A DNA stretch of 64,000 bases from Lachnospiraceae bacterium (GTDB lineage: Bacteria; Bacillota; Clostridia; Lachnospirales; Lachnospiraceae). The number at the start of each line of letters is the position of its first letter. Positions within the stretch are counted from its first letter, which is position 1. Of the stretch, positions 52,119 through 60,876 are shown one piece after another. Both the position numbers and the translations under genes were made by a program. A model generated the notes under the pieces. It saw only the letters and a list, made by a program, of their open reading frames with translations, was not told where the DNA came from and did no database searches. The stretch covers positions 86,737 through 150,736 of the forward strand of contig JAILFA010000009.1 in the NCBI GenBank assembly GCA_024687125.1. Direction: 5' to 3'.

Positions 52119-53078
52119 CTACGACAGAATAACCAGCAGATGTGAAAAGTATTCAGGCAAAGGCGCGTCGACTTCGATGCGCTCTTCTGTTATCGGATGT
52201 ACAAAACCGAGTCTCATGGCATGCAGGCACTGTCCCTGCAGATGTGTGAATTTTCTGCTCTTTCCGCCGTATATTTCATCTCCAAGAACCGGATGTCCGA
52301 TCGATGACATGTGCACACGGATCTGATGGGTACGGCCTGATTCCAGTGTACAGGTGACATAGCTGATCTGATCATTCGGAAAGTATCTGATCAGCTTCCA
52401 GTGCGTCTCGGCGGGTTTCCCCTGACCTTCACGGACAACAGCCATTTTCTTGCGGTCGGAAGGGCTTCTGCCGATCGGTGCAATGATATCTCCGGATTCT
52501 TCAGGCATCCTGCCGATCACCAGAGCGTGATAAACGCGATCGATCTCGTGTCTGGAAAGAAGGTCTGATATTGACCGGTGCGCCCGGTCGTTCTTGCAGA
52601 TCATGACCGACCCGGTCGTATCTTTATCAATGCGGTGTACGACCCCGGGCCTCAGGACACCGCCGATCCCGGAAAGTGAATCCGGACAATAGTTCAGGAC
52701 CGCATTGACCAGCGTGCCGCTGTAATGCCCCGGGGCGGGATGTACAACCATTCCTTTGGGCTTGTTGACGATCAGCAGATCATCGTCCTCATAGAGGATC
52801 TCCAGCGGGATATTCTCAGGCTTTACATCAATTGCGATATCTTCGGGGATAGAGATCTCATAGATCTCTCCGTCTTTGATGACCGTTCCCGCTTTGCTTA
52901 CCTGTTTATAAGGCGTACCTGTGCTTTCAGTGTCCTCCCGACCGCACAGGACCATCCCGCTGCTGATCAGTTTCTGGATATAACTTCTGGAACGCTCCGG
53001 GAAAAGTGCGGACAAAAAAACATCCAGGCGCTCTCCCGCCTGGTCGTCATCTACGGCAAACCGGTACCGGCTGTCCAT
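52119..53078 (-). CDS. RluA/RluD-family rRNA or tRNA pseudouridine synthase
   Basis: A 319-residue enzyme. An N-terminal S4 domain (ERLDVFLSALFPERSRSYIQ) is followed by the catalytic domain. The catalytic Asp lies in VVHRIDKDTTGSVMIC, and other family parts are VVHPAPGHYSGTLVNA and HQIRVHMSSIGHPVLGD. The closest B. subtilis relative by neighbour is the RluD-type YlyB, next to lspA. The gene ends where lexA ends and starts two bases after lspA. Confidence 0.92.
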   Translation of the reverse strand: MDSRYRFAVDDDQAGERLDVFLSALFPERSRSYIQKLISSGMVLCGREDTESTGTPYKQVSKAGTVIKDGEIYEISIPEDIAIDVKPENIPLEILYEDDDLLIVNKPKGMVVHPAPGHYSGTLVNAVLNYCPDSLSGIGGVLRPGVVHRIDKDTTGSVMICKNDRAHRSISDLLSRHEIDRVYHALVIGRMPEESGDIIAPIGRSPSDRKKMAVVREGQGKPAETHWKLIRYFPNDQISYVTCTLESGRTHQIRVHMSSIGHPVLGDEIYGGKSRKFTHLQGQCLHAMRLGFVHPITEERIEVDAPLPEYFSHLLVILS

Positions 53079-53080
53079 GT

Positions 53081-53620
53081 TTACTTCATCTCCCGATATT
53101 TTTTCTTGATGCCGAAGCTGAGGAACGCAAAATCCTTTTCCTTATAGTAAAACAGGAACAGGATCACAAGGAGAAAAGCCGCGACGGTAACATAGATATC
53201 CGCGACATTAAAGATCGGAAAACGTATGATGACCAGATAGATAAAGTCAACGACATAATCATTCTGCAGGCGGTCGATCATATTGCCGACAGCGCCCGCT
53301 GAAAGAAGGGAAAGAAGCAGATGGATAAAGATATACTTCTTATCCTCGGGGATCATCAGGAGCACATAGCATATCACGATCAGGATCAGCGCCGCGATCA
53401 GGATCAGAAAGATCTTCTGGTTCTGCAGCATGCCGAAGGCCGCGCCGTGATTCTCAAGATAATTCAGTTCCAACACGCCCTTGATGAGAGGCACCGCAGG
53501 GCGGTCCTTGAGGCCTTTTACAGCATAATACTTGCTCAGACGGTCTCCCGCGATCAGCAGGATCGTCAGAAGCAGGTCGATGAGCAAAAGGATCTTTTTC
53601 TTTTTCGTCAGCTTAAGCAT
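53081..53620 (-). CDS. lspA: Lipoprotein signal peptidase II
   Basis: A 179-residue aspartic protease with four membrane helices. GDRLSKYYA, NYLENHGAAFGML, GNMIDRLQNDYVVDFI and FNVADIYVT are the family blocks; the Asp residues of NMIDR and FNVAD are catalytic. It matures the lipoproteins of the window (30288, 40707). It lies in the usual lspA-rluD order and overlaps aroB by 13 bases. Confidence 0.96.
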   Translation of the reverse strand: MLKLTKKKKILLLIDLLLTILLIAGDRLSKYYAVKGLKDRPAVPLIKGVLELNYLENHGAAFGMLQNQKIFLILIAALILIVICYVLLMIPEDKKYIFIHLLLSLLSAGAVGNMIDRLQNDYVVDFIYLVIIRFPIFNVADIYVTVAAFLLVILFLFYYKEKDFAFLSFGIKKKYREMK

Positions 53621-54696
53621 ATCTGTTCGATTCCGTATAAGAGTTCATCAGCAGTAACATCACGCATGATCCTGGCGTTCCCGGGAGGATCAAGCAGTAT
53701 AAAGGAGATATTGTCCCCATCCATCTTTTTATCCGATCGCATGAGCGTCAGGATCTCATCCTTATCCAGTCCGGATTCGCGGACCGGCAGTCCAAAGTCC
53801 TCGATCGTCTTTGAGATCCTCTCGTCATCATCCCGACTGATCAGGCCTCTTCTGCAGGATATGTCCAGGGCGGCACGCATGCCGAGAGCAACACACTCTC
53901 CGTGCATACGGTTAAATCTCAGGTATTTTTCGACCGCGTGTCCGATCGTATGCCCGAAATTCAGGATCGCTCTGAGTCCTTTTTCCTCGGGATCCTGTTC
54001 GACAACATCCCGTTTGATCTCGCAGCACCTTCTGATCATCTCAGAGAGCAGCTCAGCGTCTCGTGCAAGGAGCTTCTCTCTGTGTTCGATCAGCCAGTCA
54101 AAGAAGCTGACGTCACGGATGAGTCCGTACTTGAGGACTTCACCGAAGCCGGCGATAAACTGCCTCTCATCGAGCGTCTTCAGCACCTGCGTATTGATCC
54201 ACACTAGAGCCGGCATTTTGAACGCGCCGACCATATTCTTGTATCCCGAAAAATCAACACCAGTCTTTCCGCCGACGCTGGAATCACATTGTGCCAGAAC
54301 CGTCGTTGGAACCTGGACAAAGGAAACACCGCGAAGATAACTTGCCGCAGCGAATCCTGCGATATCTCCGGTAACACCGCCGCCGAGTGCAATGACCAGG
54401 TCATGCCTGTCAAAATGCTCACCGATCAGAAAGCTGTAGATCTGTTCAATGGTCCCTAAATGCTTGCTGTCTTCTCCAGCCGGAAAGGAAAAGGTACATA
54501 CCCTGTCTGATATCTGTGAAAGCTCTTCCCTGATCTCCCTTTCATAGAGACCGATCACAGTGGAATCGGTGATGATCGCGATACGCCTACCCGCAAACCC
54601 CAGATCCCTAATAAAACCGGCAAGTCCTGCAAAACGATCATGAAAAACGATCTCATAGCAAGGCTTGCCGTTATAGGATACGGAAATACGATTCAT
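53608..54696 (-). CDS. aroB: 3-dehydroquinate synthase
   Basis: A 362-residue shikimate-pathway enzyme. NAD-binding and active-site parts are visible: FSFPAGEDSKHLGTIEQIYSFL, ALGGGVTGDIAGFAAASYLRGV, VPTTVLAQCDSSVGGKTGVDF and LNFGHTIGHAVEKYL (zinc His). Normal length. It is between sepF (17 bases upstream) and lspA, which it overlaps. No strong ribosome site; coupling to sepF is possible. Confidence 0.96.
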   Translation of the reverse strand: MNRISVSYNGKPCYEIVFHDRFAGLAGFIRDLGFAGRRIAIITDSTVIGLYEREIREELSQISDRVCTFSFPAGEDSKHLGTIEQIYSFLIGEHFDRHDLVIALGGGVTGDIAGFAAASYLRGVSFVQVPTTVLAQCDSSVGGKTGVDFSGYKNMVGAFKMPALVWINTQVLKTLDERQFIAGFGEVLKYGLIRDVSFFDWLIEHREKLLARDAELLSEMIRRCCEIKRDVVEQDPEEKGLRAILNFGHTIGHAVEKYLRFNRMHGECVALGMRAALDISCRRGLISRDDDERISKTIEDFGLPVRESGLDKDEILTLMRSDKKMDGDNISFILLDPPGNARIMRDVTADELLYGIEQICLS

Positions 54697-54713
54697 TCGA
54701 AACGGATACTGCT

Positions 54714-55265
54714 TTAACTGTGGCTCAGGCTTCCGCTGAGCAGATCCTGGAAATCTCCGGAGATGTCGACGCTTGCAGGTGTTACGATAAAAATATAACG
54801 GGAGATCTTCTGCAGCTTTCCGTAGATCGCAAAGGTGGAGCCTGAGGTAAAATCTATGATGCGCTGTGCAATATCGACATCCAGGCCCTCGAGATTCAGG
54901 ACTACCGTTCTGTTGGAAAGTAGTGTTTCCGTGATCTCCTGCGCTTCCTCCATGGAGGTGGGCTTGATCACACAGACTTCCATGCCGCCAGCTACTGTAC
55001 TGGATTTACTCATAAGCTTCTTCGGGCTCCTTGCCGGTGTGGATGATTTGGCCGGTGACTTTTTGGGACGGGGCTGTTCTACCGGCGGTTCACTGTAATC
55101 ATCTTCCTCTTTGGTGCTCTGCGTTCTGCGGAACGGCTCGATGTTACTGCCCGAACCGTCGTAGTATTCATCATCTTCATTATCATCATAGTACTGATCG
55201 TCGTCATCCTCATTCATATGAAGCTTGCCTACGATCAGATCGATCACACCTCTTTTTCCAGCCAT
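54714..55265 (-). CDS. sepF: Cell-division protein SepF
   Basis: A 183-residue FtsZ-associated protein. An acidic Asp/Tyr-rich region (about 18-40) and a Pro/Ser/Lys linker (about 60-90) lead to the SepF fold (about 93-175), with VCVIKPTSMEEAQEITETLL, NRTVVLNLEGLDVDIAQRII and DFTSGSTFAIYGKLQKI. It has its own promoter and a GGGAGTG ribosome site. It heads the sepF-aroB-lspA-rluD operon. Confidence 0.95.
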   Translation of the reverse strand: MAGKRGVIDLIVGKLHMNEDDDDQYYDDNEDDEYYDGSGSNIEPFRRTQSTKEEDDYSEPPVEQPRPKKSPAKSSTPARSPKKLMSKSSTVAGGMEVCVIKPTSMEEAQEITETLLSNRTVVLNLEGLDVDIAQRIIDFTSGSTFAIYGKLQKISRYIFIVTPASVDISGDFQDLLSGSLSHS

Positions 55266-55308
55266 AATCGAATCACTCCCTGAAATAAAAACATAATAAA
55301 CGTTATTA

Positions 55309-55337
55309 ATTATGCGTCAAAACGCGAAAACTGTCAA
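55309..55337 (-). promoter_or_regulatory. Sigma-A promoter of sepF-aroB-lspA-rluD
   Basis: Reverse-strand TTGACA (55337-55332), 17 bases and CATAAT (55314-55309). The -10 box is one arm of a palindromic element (55292-55314). Confidence 0.7.
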
Positions 55338-55351
55338 GTTCTTTCATCATC

Positions 55352-56755
55352 TTACTCGTAGATCAGCTCATTTTCCGTGACTGTGGAGGTATCAAGCACG
55401 ATAAAGTCATATACACTCAGGCCGTAGGTCGTATTCGGCGCCACGATGGAATACTCGTCATTCTGGTAGAGAATGCGGATCCTGCGGAAATCGGCGTATC
55501 CTTTATTGATGTTGTAGACCCCGATCATGGATTCCAGTCTTGATACCGTATATGTTGTCGCAGACCCCGGTTTGGTCAGCCTGTCGCCGTTTCGAAGTGC
55601 CGTCTGATCCAGGTAGACATCGGTCTCGGTGATATTGTATACACTGCATTCGACAAATTCGGTCGACTCCGTTCCGTCCTCCAGATAGGTCTGTCTGAGA
55701 ACCCCTTCCTTGCCGTTGCTCGAGGTCAGATAGTCCACGGGCACAAGATAGAAACTCTTTTCGACGATCGCGGAATTCGGGATCTTGAGGCCCTTGTCAT
55801 CATTGAGGATGATCTCGATATTCAGAAATCTGTCCGTGCAGAAGGAAGACATGGAATTGTTAAAGGAAAGCTGTACAAAGGAGTCCCCCTTCTCATCCTG
55901 TCTGGTCTCCACCTTGCCCCAGGCCTCATTCTGATTCTTCAGAAAACGCACCTTGACATACTCCATGTCCAGCATCTCCTGGGCGCGTTCGGCACTCTCG
56001 ACAGGGATAACGACGGACCAGTTCTCGGAAGTGACCAGTTTATATACCGGATCACCGGATTCGACCAGCGCGTTTCCTACCAGCTGCGTCTTGACGTATC
56101 CGTCCTGCTCAAATGTGTCCCTGCTGATCTGATCGAACGCCAGATCCTCAAAGCCGTCCGTAGAATACAGGATGACCCCGGTCTTTATGGCATTCTTGTA
56201 ATTGATCGCGCTCAGGATATCTCCTTCATTGAGCGAGCGGATGTTCTGCAGGATACTGTTGTTGGAAAGTTTCTGAACAGTGCCGTCCAGACCGATCTTA
56301 AAGTCATAAACCGTCCGAAAATGGTCCTTGTCAAAGCTCTCCGCGAAGGTTGCGATCTGTGTGCGAAGCTCCCCCAGGTTTTCCGAGGAAAGACTGATGG
56401 AATCCGCGGCTTCTGCGTTCAGATAATCGATCAGACGGCCGGAGGAATCGATCGTATAGACAAGATTTCCGACGGCGACTCTCCTGCCCTCTGTGGCGAA
56501 ATAATTGACATATCCGGCACTGTCGCTGTACATGATCTCTTCCTGCCTGAGAGCGATCGCCTCATAGATATTGTCAGCAGACAGCGATCCGGCCTTGACC
56601 TCATATCCGACAATGTGTTTTCTGCCGAGATACCCGATGATACTGATCACGAGATAAATAAGAATGACCAGAAAGATCACCACGATCAGAGGCATATGGA
56701 TACCGCGCGGATATTTTATTATTTTTTTGCTGTTTTTATTGTTTGAACCTTCCAT
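55352..56755 (-). CDS. HlyD-like membrane-anchored protein of the division region
   Basis: A 467-residue protein with one membrane helix (about 22-43) and a large extracellular part. LSADNIYEAIALRQEEIMYSDSAGYVNYF and VGNLVYTIDSS form the barrel-sandwich motif seen in HlyD/RND adaptors; the rest is beta-rich. Close to sepF in Clostridia such proteins are often labelled HlyD-family, but no transporter partner is encoded here, so a wall or division role is as likely. No ribosome site precedes ATG 56755. A weak promoter (TTGGAT, 17 bases, TACAGC, 56793-56765) ends nine bases from the start. Confidence 0.75.
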   Translation of the reverse strand: MEGSNNKNSKKIIKYPRGIHMPLIVVIFLVILIYLVISIIGYLGRKHIVGYEVKAGSLSADNIYEAIALRQEEIMYSDSAGYVNYFATEGRRVAVGNLVYTIDSSGRLIDYLNAEAADSISLSSENLGELRTQIATFAESFDKDHFRTVYDFKIGLDGTVQKLSNNSILQNIRSLNEGDILSAINYKNAIKTGVILYSTDGFEDLAFDQISRDTFEQDGYVKTQLVGNALVESGDPVYKLVTSENWSVVIPVESAERAQEMLDMEYVKVRFLKNQNEAWGKVETRQDEKGDSFVQLSFNNSMSSFCTDRFLNIEIILNDDKGLKIPNSAIVEKSFYLVPVDYLTSSNGKEGVLRQTYLEDGTESTEFVECSVYNITETDVYLDQTALRNGDRLTKPGSATTYTVSRLESMIGVYNINKGYADFRRIRILYQNDEYSIVAPNTTYGLSVYDFIVLDTSTVTENELIYE

Positions 56756-56799
56756 ATGCGCCGGGCTGTACCTCGCCGGATCATCTCATCCAATACGAA

Positions 56800-56829
56800 A
56801 GAAGCCGCGGAAATCCTCCCGCGGCTTCT
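56800..56829 (-). terminator. Terminator of the small P-loop gene
   Basis: AGAAGCCGCGG and CCGCGGCTTCT form an 11-base GC-rich stem with an eight-base loop. Read on the reverse strand it is followed by TTTCG, a short T-tract. It lies 15 bases past the P-loop stop codon. Confidence 0.8.
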
Positions 56830-56844
56830 GCATCCTGAGTTTTA

Positions 56845-57264
56845 TTAAAGTGCCATGATGACATTGCTGCGGAGCTTTTCAGGCAGGTCCTGTTTATCCG
56901 TCGATATGGAGAGAACCATATCCACCTTGTATTTCTCAGAGAGCTGCTCCAGCCTGTCCATCGCATCCGTGATATCCTGATCCTCCAGGGAAGCGACCTT
57001 GAGGAAACTGTCGATATAGATCTGCTGAAGATCATGATCCTGTGAAATGATCCCTGCGACAAAGCCTATGAAAGCCTCCGCAGAAGAAATACCGAATTCG
57101 GGGACATCAATCAGACGTATCCTGTTATTCAGTTCATACATGTGTTTGGAACTCTTATCGAGAAAAACGACGTTGCCTAAGATACTTTTGACTTCTTCAT
57201 TGACCTTGTCCAGAAGTGCTTTGGTCTTGCCCTTGCCCTTTTTACCGACGATCAACTGAATCAT
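56845..57264 (-). CDS. Small P-loop protein, unknown function (sometimes labelled PilT-like)
   Basis: A 139-residue soluble protein. It begins MIQLIVGKKGKGKTKALLD, a Walker A motif GKKGKGKT. The expected Walker B strand (VDMVLSIS) has no acidic residue, so catalysis is doubtful. FLDKSSKHMYELNNRIRLID and AEAFIGFVAGIISQDHDL are the other characteristic stretches. I know related proteins only as conserved hypotheticals in Clostridia. GAGGAGG precedes ATG 57264, and the gene has its own promoter and terminator, so it is monocistronic. Confidence 0.75.
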   Translation of the reverse strand: MIQLIVGKKGKGKTKALLDKVNEEVKSILGNVVFLDKSSKHMYELNNRIRLIDVPEFGISSAEAFIGFVAGIISQDHDLQQIYIDSFLKVASLEDQDITDAMDRLEQLSEKYKVDMVLSISTDKQDLPEKLRSNVIMAL

Positions 57265-57302
57265 GCCTTGTCCTCCTCATTGCTTACAATTTCGGTATTT
57301 CC

Positions 57303-57318
57303 GTGCATTTTCATGCAC
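57303..57318 (-). other. Hairpin at the 5' end of the P-loop mRNA
   Basis: GTGCAT and ATGCAC form a six-base stem with a four-base loop, at the predicted transcription start (about 57318). It may protect the mRNA 5' end. Confidence 0.45.
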
Positions 57319-57324
57319 ATGATC

Positions 57325-57353
57325 ATTATACTCTAGCCGCCTGAAAAAGGCAA
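57325..57353 (-). promoter_or_regulatory. Sigma-A promoter of the P-loop gene
   Basis: Reverse-strand TTGCCT (57353-57348), 17 bases and consensus TATAAT (57330-57325). Confidence 0.75.
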
Positions 57354-57360
57354 GCGGTAC

Positions 57361-58221
57361 TTATATCTTATCGCCCATCGGGAAAAAGGCAAAGGCGATC
57401 GCACCGGGTCCCGCATAGGTGCCTATCGCAGCACCGACAGAGACGATCGGGATCGTTTCGATCTGACCGGCATAAAGATGATAACTGTCCTGCAGATACT
57501 TTTTCAGAAGTTCATCGGAAAGTCCCGTATATCCGAGGCACAGCGGCATGGAAAAGTCAATGCCCCCGAGCTTTTCGATCCTCTGCACGAGCATATTGTT
57601 TCCGTTTTTGGATCCGCGCGCCTTGCCGATGACATCGACGATGCCGTCCGAGATGGAAATGACCGGCTTGATAGCGAGGACACTGCCGGCAAAAGCCGCC
57701 GCAGAAGACAGTCTGCCGCCGAGCTTTAAGTACTCAAGTGTATCAAAGACGCTGACGAGTGTGGCGGAATCTTTGACACGTTCGATCTCCGAGGCGATCT
57801 CAGCAGCGTTTATGCCCCTGTCCCGCAGTCTGACGGCATATTCAGTCAGAATATAATACGAGATGCAGAACTGCCTCGTATCCACGACATGGATCCCTGC
57901 GCCGCATTCCTGCGCCGCGATATTAGCACTCTGCAGACAGCCGGAGACCCCGGAGGAGATCACCAGGCAGACGACCTCATCCCCCGCTTCGAGCGCCTCC
58001 CGGAAAGCCTCTTCATAGGTGTAGGGAGAGATCTGGCTTGTTTTCGGGATCTCATCCGTCTCGATCAGTTTTTCATAGAACGTCCGGTTGGAGATCGTCA
58101 CACCATCCTCAAACTCTTCGTTTCCGAAGCGCACCTTGAGCGGTATGACCTTGATCCCCCACTCTGCCGCTTTTTCCTGCGACACATCACTTGATGAATC
58201 AATGATGATCTTAACACCCAT
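57361..58221 (-). CDS. DegV-family (fatty-acid-binding) protein
   Basis: A 286-residue stand-alone DegV protein. KIIIDSSSDVSQEKA, IPLKVRFGNEEFEDGV, ISSGVSGCLQSANIAA, FDTLEYLKLGGRLSS and GTYAGPGAIAFAFF follow the family. The usual H-x-G-P-G is Y-A-G-P-G here. DegV/FakB proteins carry a fatty acid for phosphorylation by FakA; no fakA is in the window. GGGGGAG precedes ATG 58221. It is 26 bases after the DUF2344 gene. Compare the DegV domain inside the kinase at 9369. Confidence 0.93.
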   Translation of the reverse strand: MGVKIIIDSSSDVSQEKAAEWGIKVIPLKVRFGNEEFEDGVTISNRTFYEKLIETDEIPKTSQISPYTYEEAFREALEAGDEVVCLVISSGVSGCLQSANIAAQECGAGIHVVDTRQFCISYYILTEYAVRLRDRGINAAEIASEIERVKDSATLVSVFDTLEYLKLGGRLSSAAAFAGSVLAIKPVISISDGIVDVIGKARGSKNGNNMLVQRIEKLGGIDFSMPLCLGYTGLSDELLKKYLQDSYHLYAGQIETIPIVSVGAAIGTYAGPGAIAFAFFPMGDKI

Positions 58222-58247
58222 GTTTCTCCCCCCTGTTGATCAGATGA

Positions 58248-58949
58248 TCAGACCGATTTCGGTATCAGCGGAACAAATTTTCCTTCCGCCGGCGATTCAT
58301 ACAGATCAAGCCTGTGAACGGCAAGCATCTGCGGCTGAAAGGCAAGTCCCAGGCTGCCCAGAAACGCCTCGTACAAAAGAGCCGGCTTGACATGATCCCT
58401 GCTTCCTGCATGAAGAATGATCTCCAGTTCCCCATCCTCTCCCACGGTCCAGCCATGGATCAGGGGGATGAGATCAACCGTTGTCTCTCCTTTTTTTGTG
58501 CTCTTTTTTACAAGGATCTCTTTGCGGGAAAGGAAGTCTTTCAGAGCGCATCCCGGATCCTCCCGGAAAATGTCTGCATTTCGAAGCTGCATGCGGTACC
58601 CTGCAGCGGTGATCACCGTCATTGCTTTCGGCGCGTGCTCCGCAAGGAGCATACAGTCCCGGGCCTCGATCCCCTCATGCATGACCTTGTTCAAGCGCGA
58701 TACGATCTCATCAGGAGCCAGCTCCTGCGTAAGCCGCATATCGAGGTATTCACCGTCTGAGGTCGCGCCGACAGGCAGAGGCAGAGCTACAGACAGGATC
58801 TGATGCGGTGAAAAGCCCTCCGAATAACTCATCGGCAGCTCTGCTCGTCTGTTCGCCTTCTGCATATAACGAACGACATCAAGATGACCCACATAGCGGA
58901 TGGGACCGTTCTTGGAAAACTTCAGGCGGTAGTCGAAGAATTCTCTCAT
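58248..58949 (-). CDS. TIGR03936/DUF2344 radical-SAM-linked protein
   Basis: A 233-residue protein. YRLKFSKNGPIRYVGHLDVV is the diagnostic opening; YSEGFSPHQILSVALPLPVG follows. The family always accompanies the TIGR03960 radical-SAM protein, here encoded immediately upstream with a 4-base overlap. Fusions of the two are known. Its function is unclear; an RNA-modifying role is suspected because the pair is usually near rng and rplU, from which it is separated here. Confidence 0.93.
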   Translation of the reverse strand: MREFFDYRLKFSKNGPIRYVGHLDVVRYMQKANRRAELPMSYSEGFSPHQILSVALPLPVGATSDGEYLDMRLTQELAPDEIVSRLNKVMHEGIEARDCMLLAEHAPKAMTVITAAGYRMQLRNADIFREDPGCALKDFLSRKEILVKKSTKKGETTVDLIPLIHGWTVGEDGELEIILHAGSRDHVKPALLYEAFLGSLGLAFQPQMLAVHRLDLYESPAEGKFVPLIPKSV

Positions 58950-60862
58950 ACTGCCGTCCTTTCCGTCCCGTTTGGCTGGGACTTATCCGCACCAGGGCAG
59001 ATACCTGTCCCGAACCTGGCAGCACCGCACCCGAGGCACGAAATCCTGCAGTTGGAGCTCTTTCTTCCTGCCCTTGCTTCACGCCATTCGCGGAGCAGGA
59101 ACTGCTTTGTCACGCCGATATCGATAAAATCCCAGGGAAATACTTCGTCCTCTGGTCTTTCCCGGAGATAGTAAAACGCCGGATTAAGGCCGCAGGCCTC
59201 AAAGGCTTTCATCCACCGGTCAAAATGAAACTGCTCACTCCAGGCGTCGTACATGCATCCGTCCCTATAGGCTTTGTGGATGACACCCGAAAGACGCCTG
59301 TCACCGCGGGCAAAGATCCCTTCCATGACGGATTCGTCGGCATTGTGCCAGCTGTAACGGATCCGCTTCTGGTTGAGCTGCGCCATGATCCCCTGCTTGG
59401 TCATCTGCGCACGGTCCAGAAAATCCTCTTTGGTGTGCATCGCTGCCCACTGGAACGGCGTAAACGGCTTGGGGACAAAGAAGGAGGTACTCGCCGTGAT
59501 CTCAACGGACTGGCCGCCGCGCGCTTCCTTGGGAACCGTATCGAAATAGACAGCGGCGATCTTGTTTGCGATGTCGCCGATCCCTTCGATATCCTCCGCT
59601 GTCTCAAAAGGCAGTCCCAGCATGAAATAAAGCTTGACCTTGTGCCAGCCGCCGAGAAAGGCCTGCTCTGCGCCGTGCAGGATATCTTCTTCCGTAAGGC
59701 CCTTGTTGATGATGTCTCTGAGGCGCTGACTGCCCGCTTCCGGAGCAAAGGTAAGACTCGATTTTTTGACATCCTGCACCTTGCTCATCACATCCAAAGA
59801 AAAGGCGTCGATGCGCAGGGACGGCAGGGATACATTGACATGTTCCCTGCCCGCTGTGTCAATGAGATAGTCAAGGAGCACGGGCAGCTGCGAATAATCG
59901 CTGGAGCTCAGGGAACAGAGGGAGATCTCCTCGTGTCCCGTGCTCCGTAGCATCTCGAGCGCGCTCTTTTTACAGGCTTCCAGATCCTTTTCGCGAAGCG
60001 GCTTGTAAAGCTGTCCTGCCTGGCAGAACCGGCATCCCCGGATACAGCCGCGCATGATCTCGAGCGCGACGCGGTCCTGCGTCACCTTGATGAAGGGAAC
60101 AAGCGGTGCGGACGGATAATAGACATCGGAAAGATCCCTGACGACTTCCCGAGTGACGGCCTCAGGAACCTCGGGCACATTCGGCCGCATTTCTTCGATC
60201 GTTCCGTCTTCCCTGTAAGTTACATCGTAGAGAGAGGGAACATAGATGCCCGGGATCTGTCTCGCCATTGCTGCAAGGATCTCGTCACGCGAAAGCCCGG
60301 ACTTTTTACAGGAGATATAAAGGTCAAAGAGTGCGCGATACTGAGTCTCTCCTTCACCGATATAGAACAGATCAAAGAAATCCGCTACAGGCTCGGGATT
60401 ATAGGTACAGGGGCCGCCTCCGATGACCAGAGGATCCGCGTCCTTGCGGTCCCTTGCATAGAGCGGGATGCCGGAAAGGTCCAGTACCTGGAGTACATTG
60501 GTATAGCACATTTCGTACTGCAGGGTAAAGCCGAGAAAATCAAAATTGCGAACCGGCTCCTGGGATTCCAGGGTGAACAGCGGGATCTTCTTATCCCTGA
60601 GAATCTGATCCAGGTCTGTCCAGGGGGAATAGACACGTTCACACCAGACGTCCGGATAACTGTTGAAAAGCCCATAGAGGATCTGGATGCCGATATGGCT
60701 CATGCCGATCTCATAGACATCCGGAAAGCAGAAAGCGAAGCGGATGTCCACAGCCGTTTTGTCTTTGATGACGCTGTTGACCTCTCCGCCGATATACCGC
60801 TCGGGTTTCTCTACGGAAAGCAGAATCTCATCGGGGAGTGCGAGTCTGTCACTTGCGAACAT
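58946..60862 (-). CDS. TIGR03960-family B12-binding/radical SAM protein
   Basis: A 638-residue protein. The N-terminal half has a B12-binding-like domain (VDIRFAFCFPDVYEIGMSHI; VIGGGPCTYNPEPVADFFD). The radical-SAM cluster is MRGCIRGCRFCQAG at about 275. LTFAPEAGSQRLRDIINKGL and KLYFMLGLPFET are standard later blocks. The C-terminus has more cysteines (CRISCLGCGAARFGTGIC) that may bind a further cluster or metal. Reaction unknown. It is co-transcribed with hisIE (14 bases upstream) and DUF2344. Confidence 0.94.
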   Translation of the reverse strand: MFASDRLALPDEILLSVEKPERYIGGEVNSVIKDKTAVDIRFAFCFPDVYEIGMSHIGIQILYGLFNSYPDVWCERVYSPWTDLDQILRDKKIPLFTLESQEPVRNFDFLGFTLQYEMCYTNVLQVLDLSGIPLYARDRKDADPLVIGGGPCTYNPEPVADFFDLFYIGEGETQYRALFDLYISCKKSGLSRDEILAAMARQIPGIYVPSLYDVTYREDGTIEEMRPNVPEVPEAVTREVVRDLSDVYYPSAPLVPFIKVTQDRVALEIMRGCIRGCRFCQAGQLYKPLREKDLEACKKSALEMLRSTGHEEISLCSLSSSDYSQLPVLLDYLIDTAGREHVNVSLPSLRIDAFSLDVMSKVQDVKKSSLTFAPEAGSQRLRDIINKGLTEEDILHGAEQAFLGGWHKVKLYFMLGLPFETAEDIEGIGDIANKIAAVYFDTVPKEARGGQSVEITASTSFFVPKPFTPFQWAAMHTKEDFLDRAQMTKQGIMAQLNQKRIRYSWHNADESVMEGIFARGDRRLSGVIHKAYRDGCMYDAWSEQFHFDRWMKAFEACGLNPAFYYLRERPEDEVFPWDFIDIGVTKQFLLREWREARAGRKSSNCRISCLGCGAARFGTGICPGADKSQPNGTERTAV

Positions 60863-60876
60863 GCTTTAATCCCGCA

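Noticed and set aside
56765..56793. A third leaderless promoter before the HlyD-like gene (TTGGAT-17-TACAGC)
   Set aside because: Both boxes match the consensus poorly; mentioned in the gene entry only.
57336..57356. GCCTGAAAAAGGC as a degV terminator
   Set aside because: The stem is only three or four pairs and overlaps the promoter of the P-loop gene.
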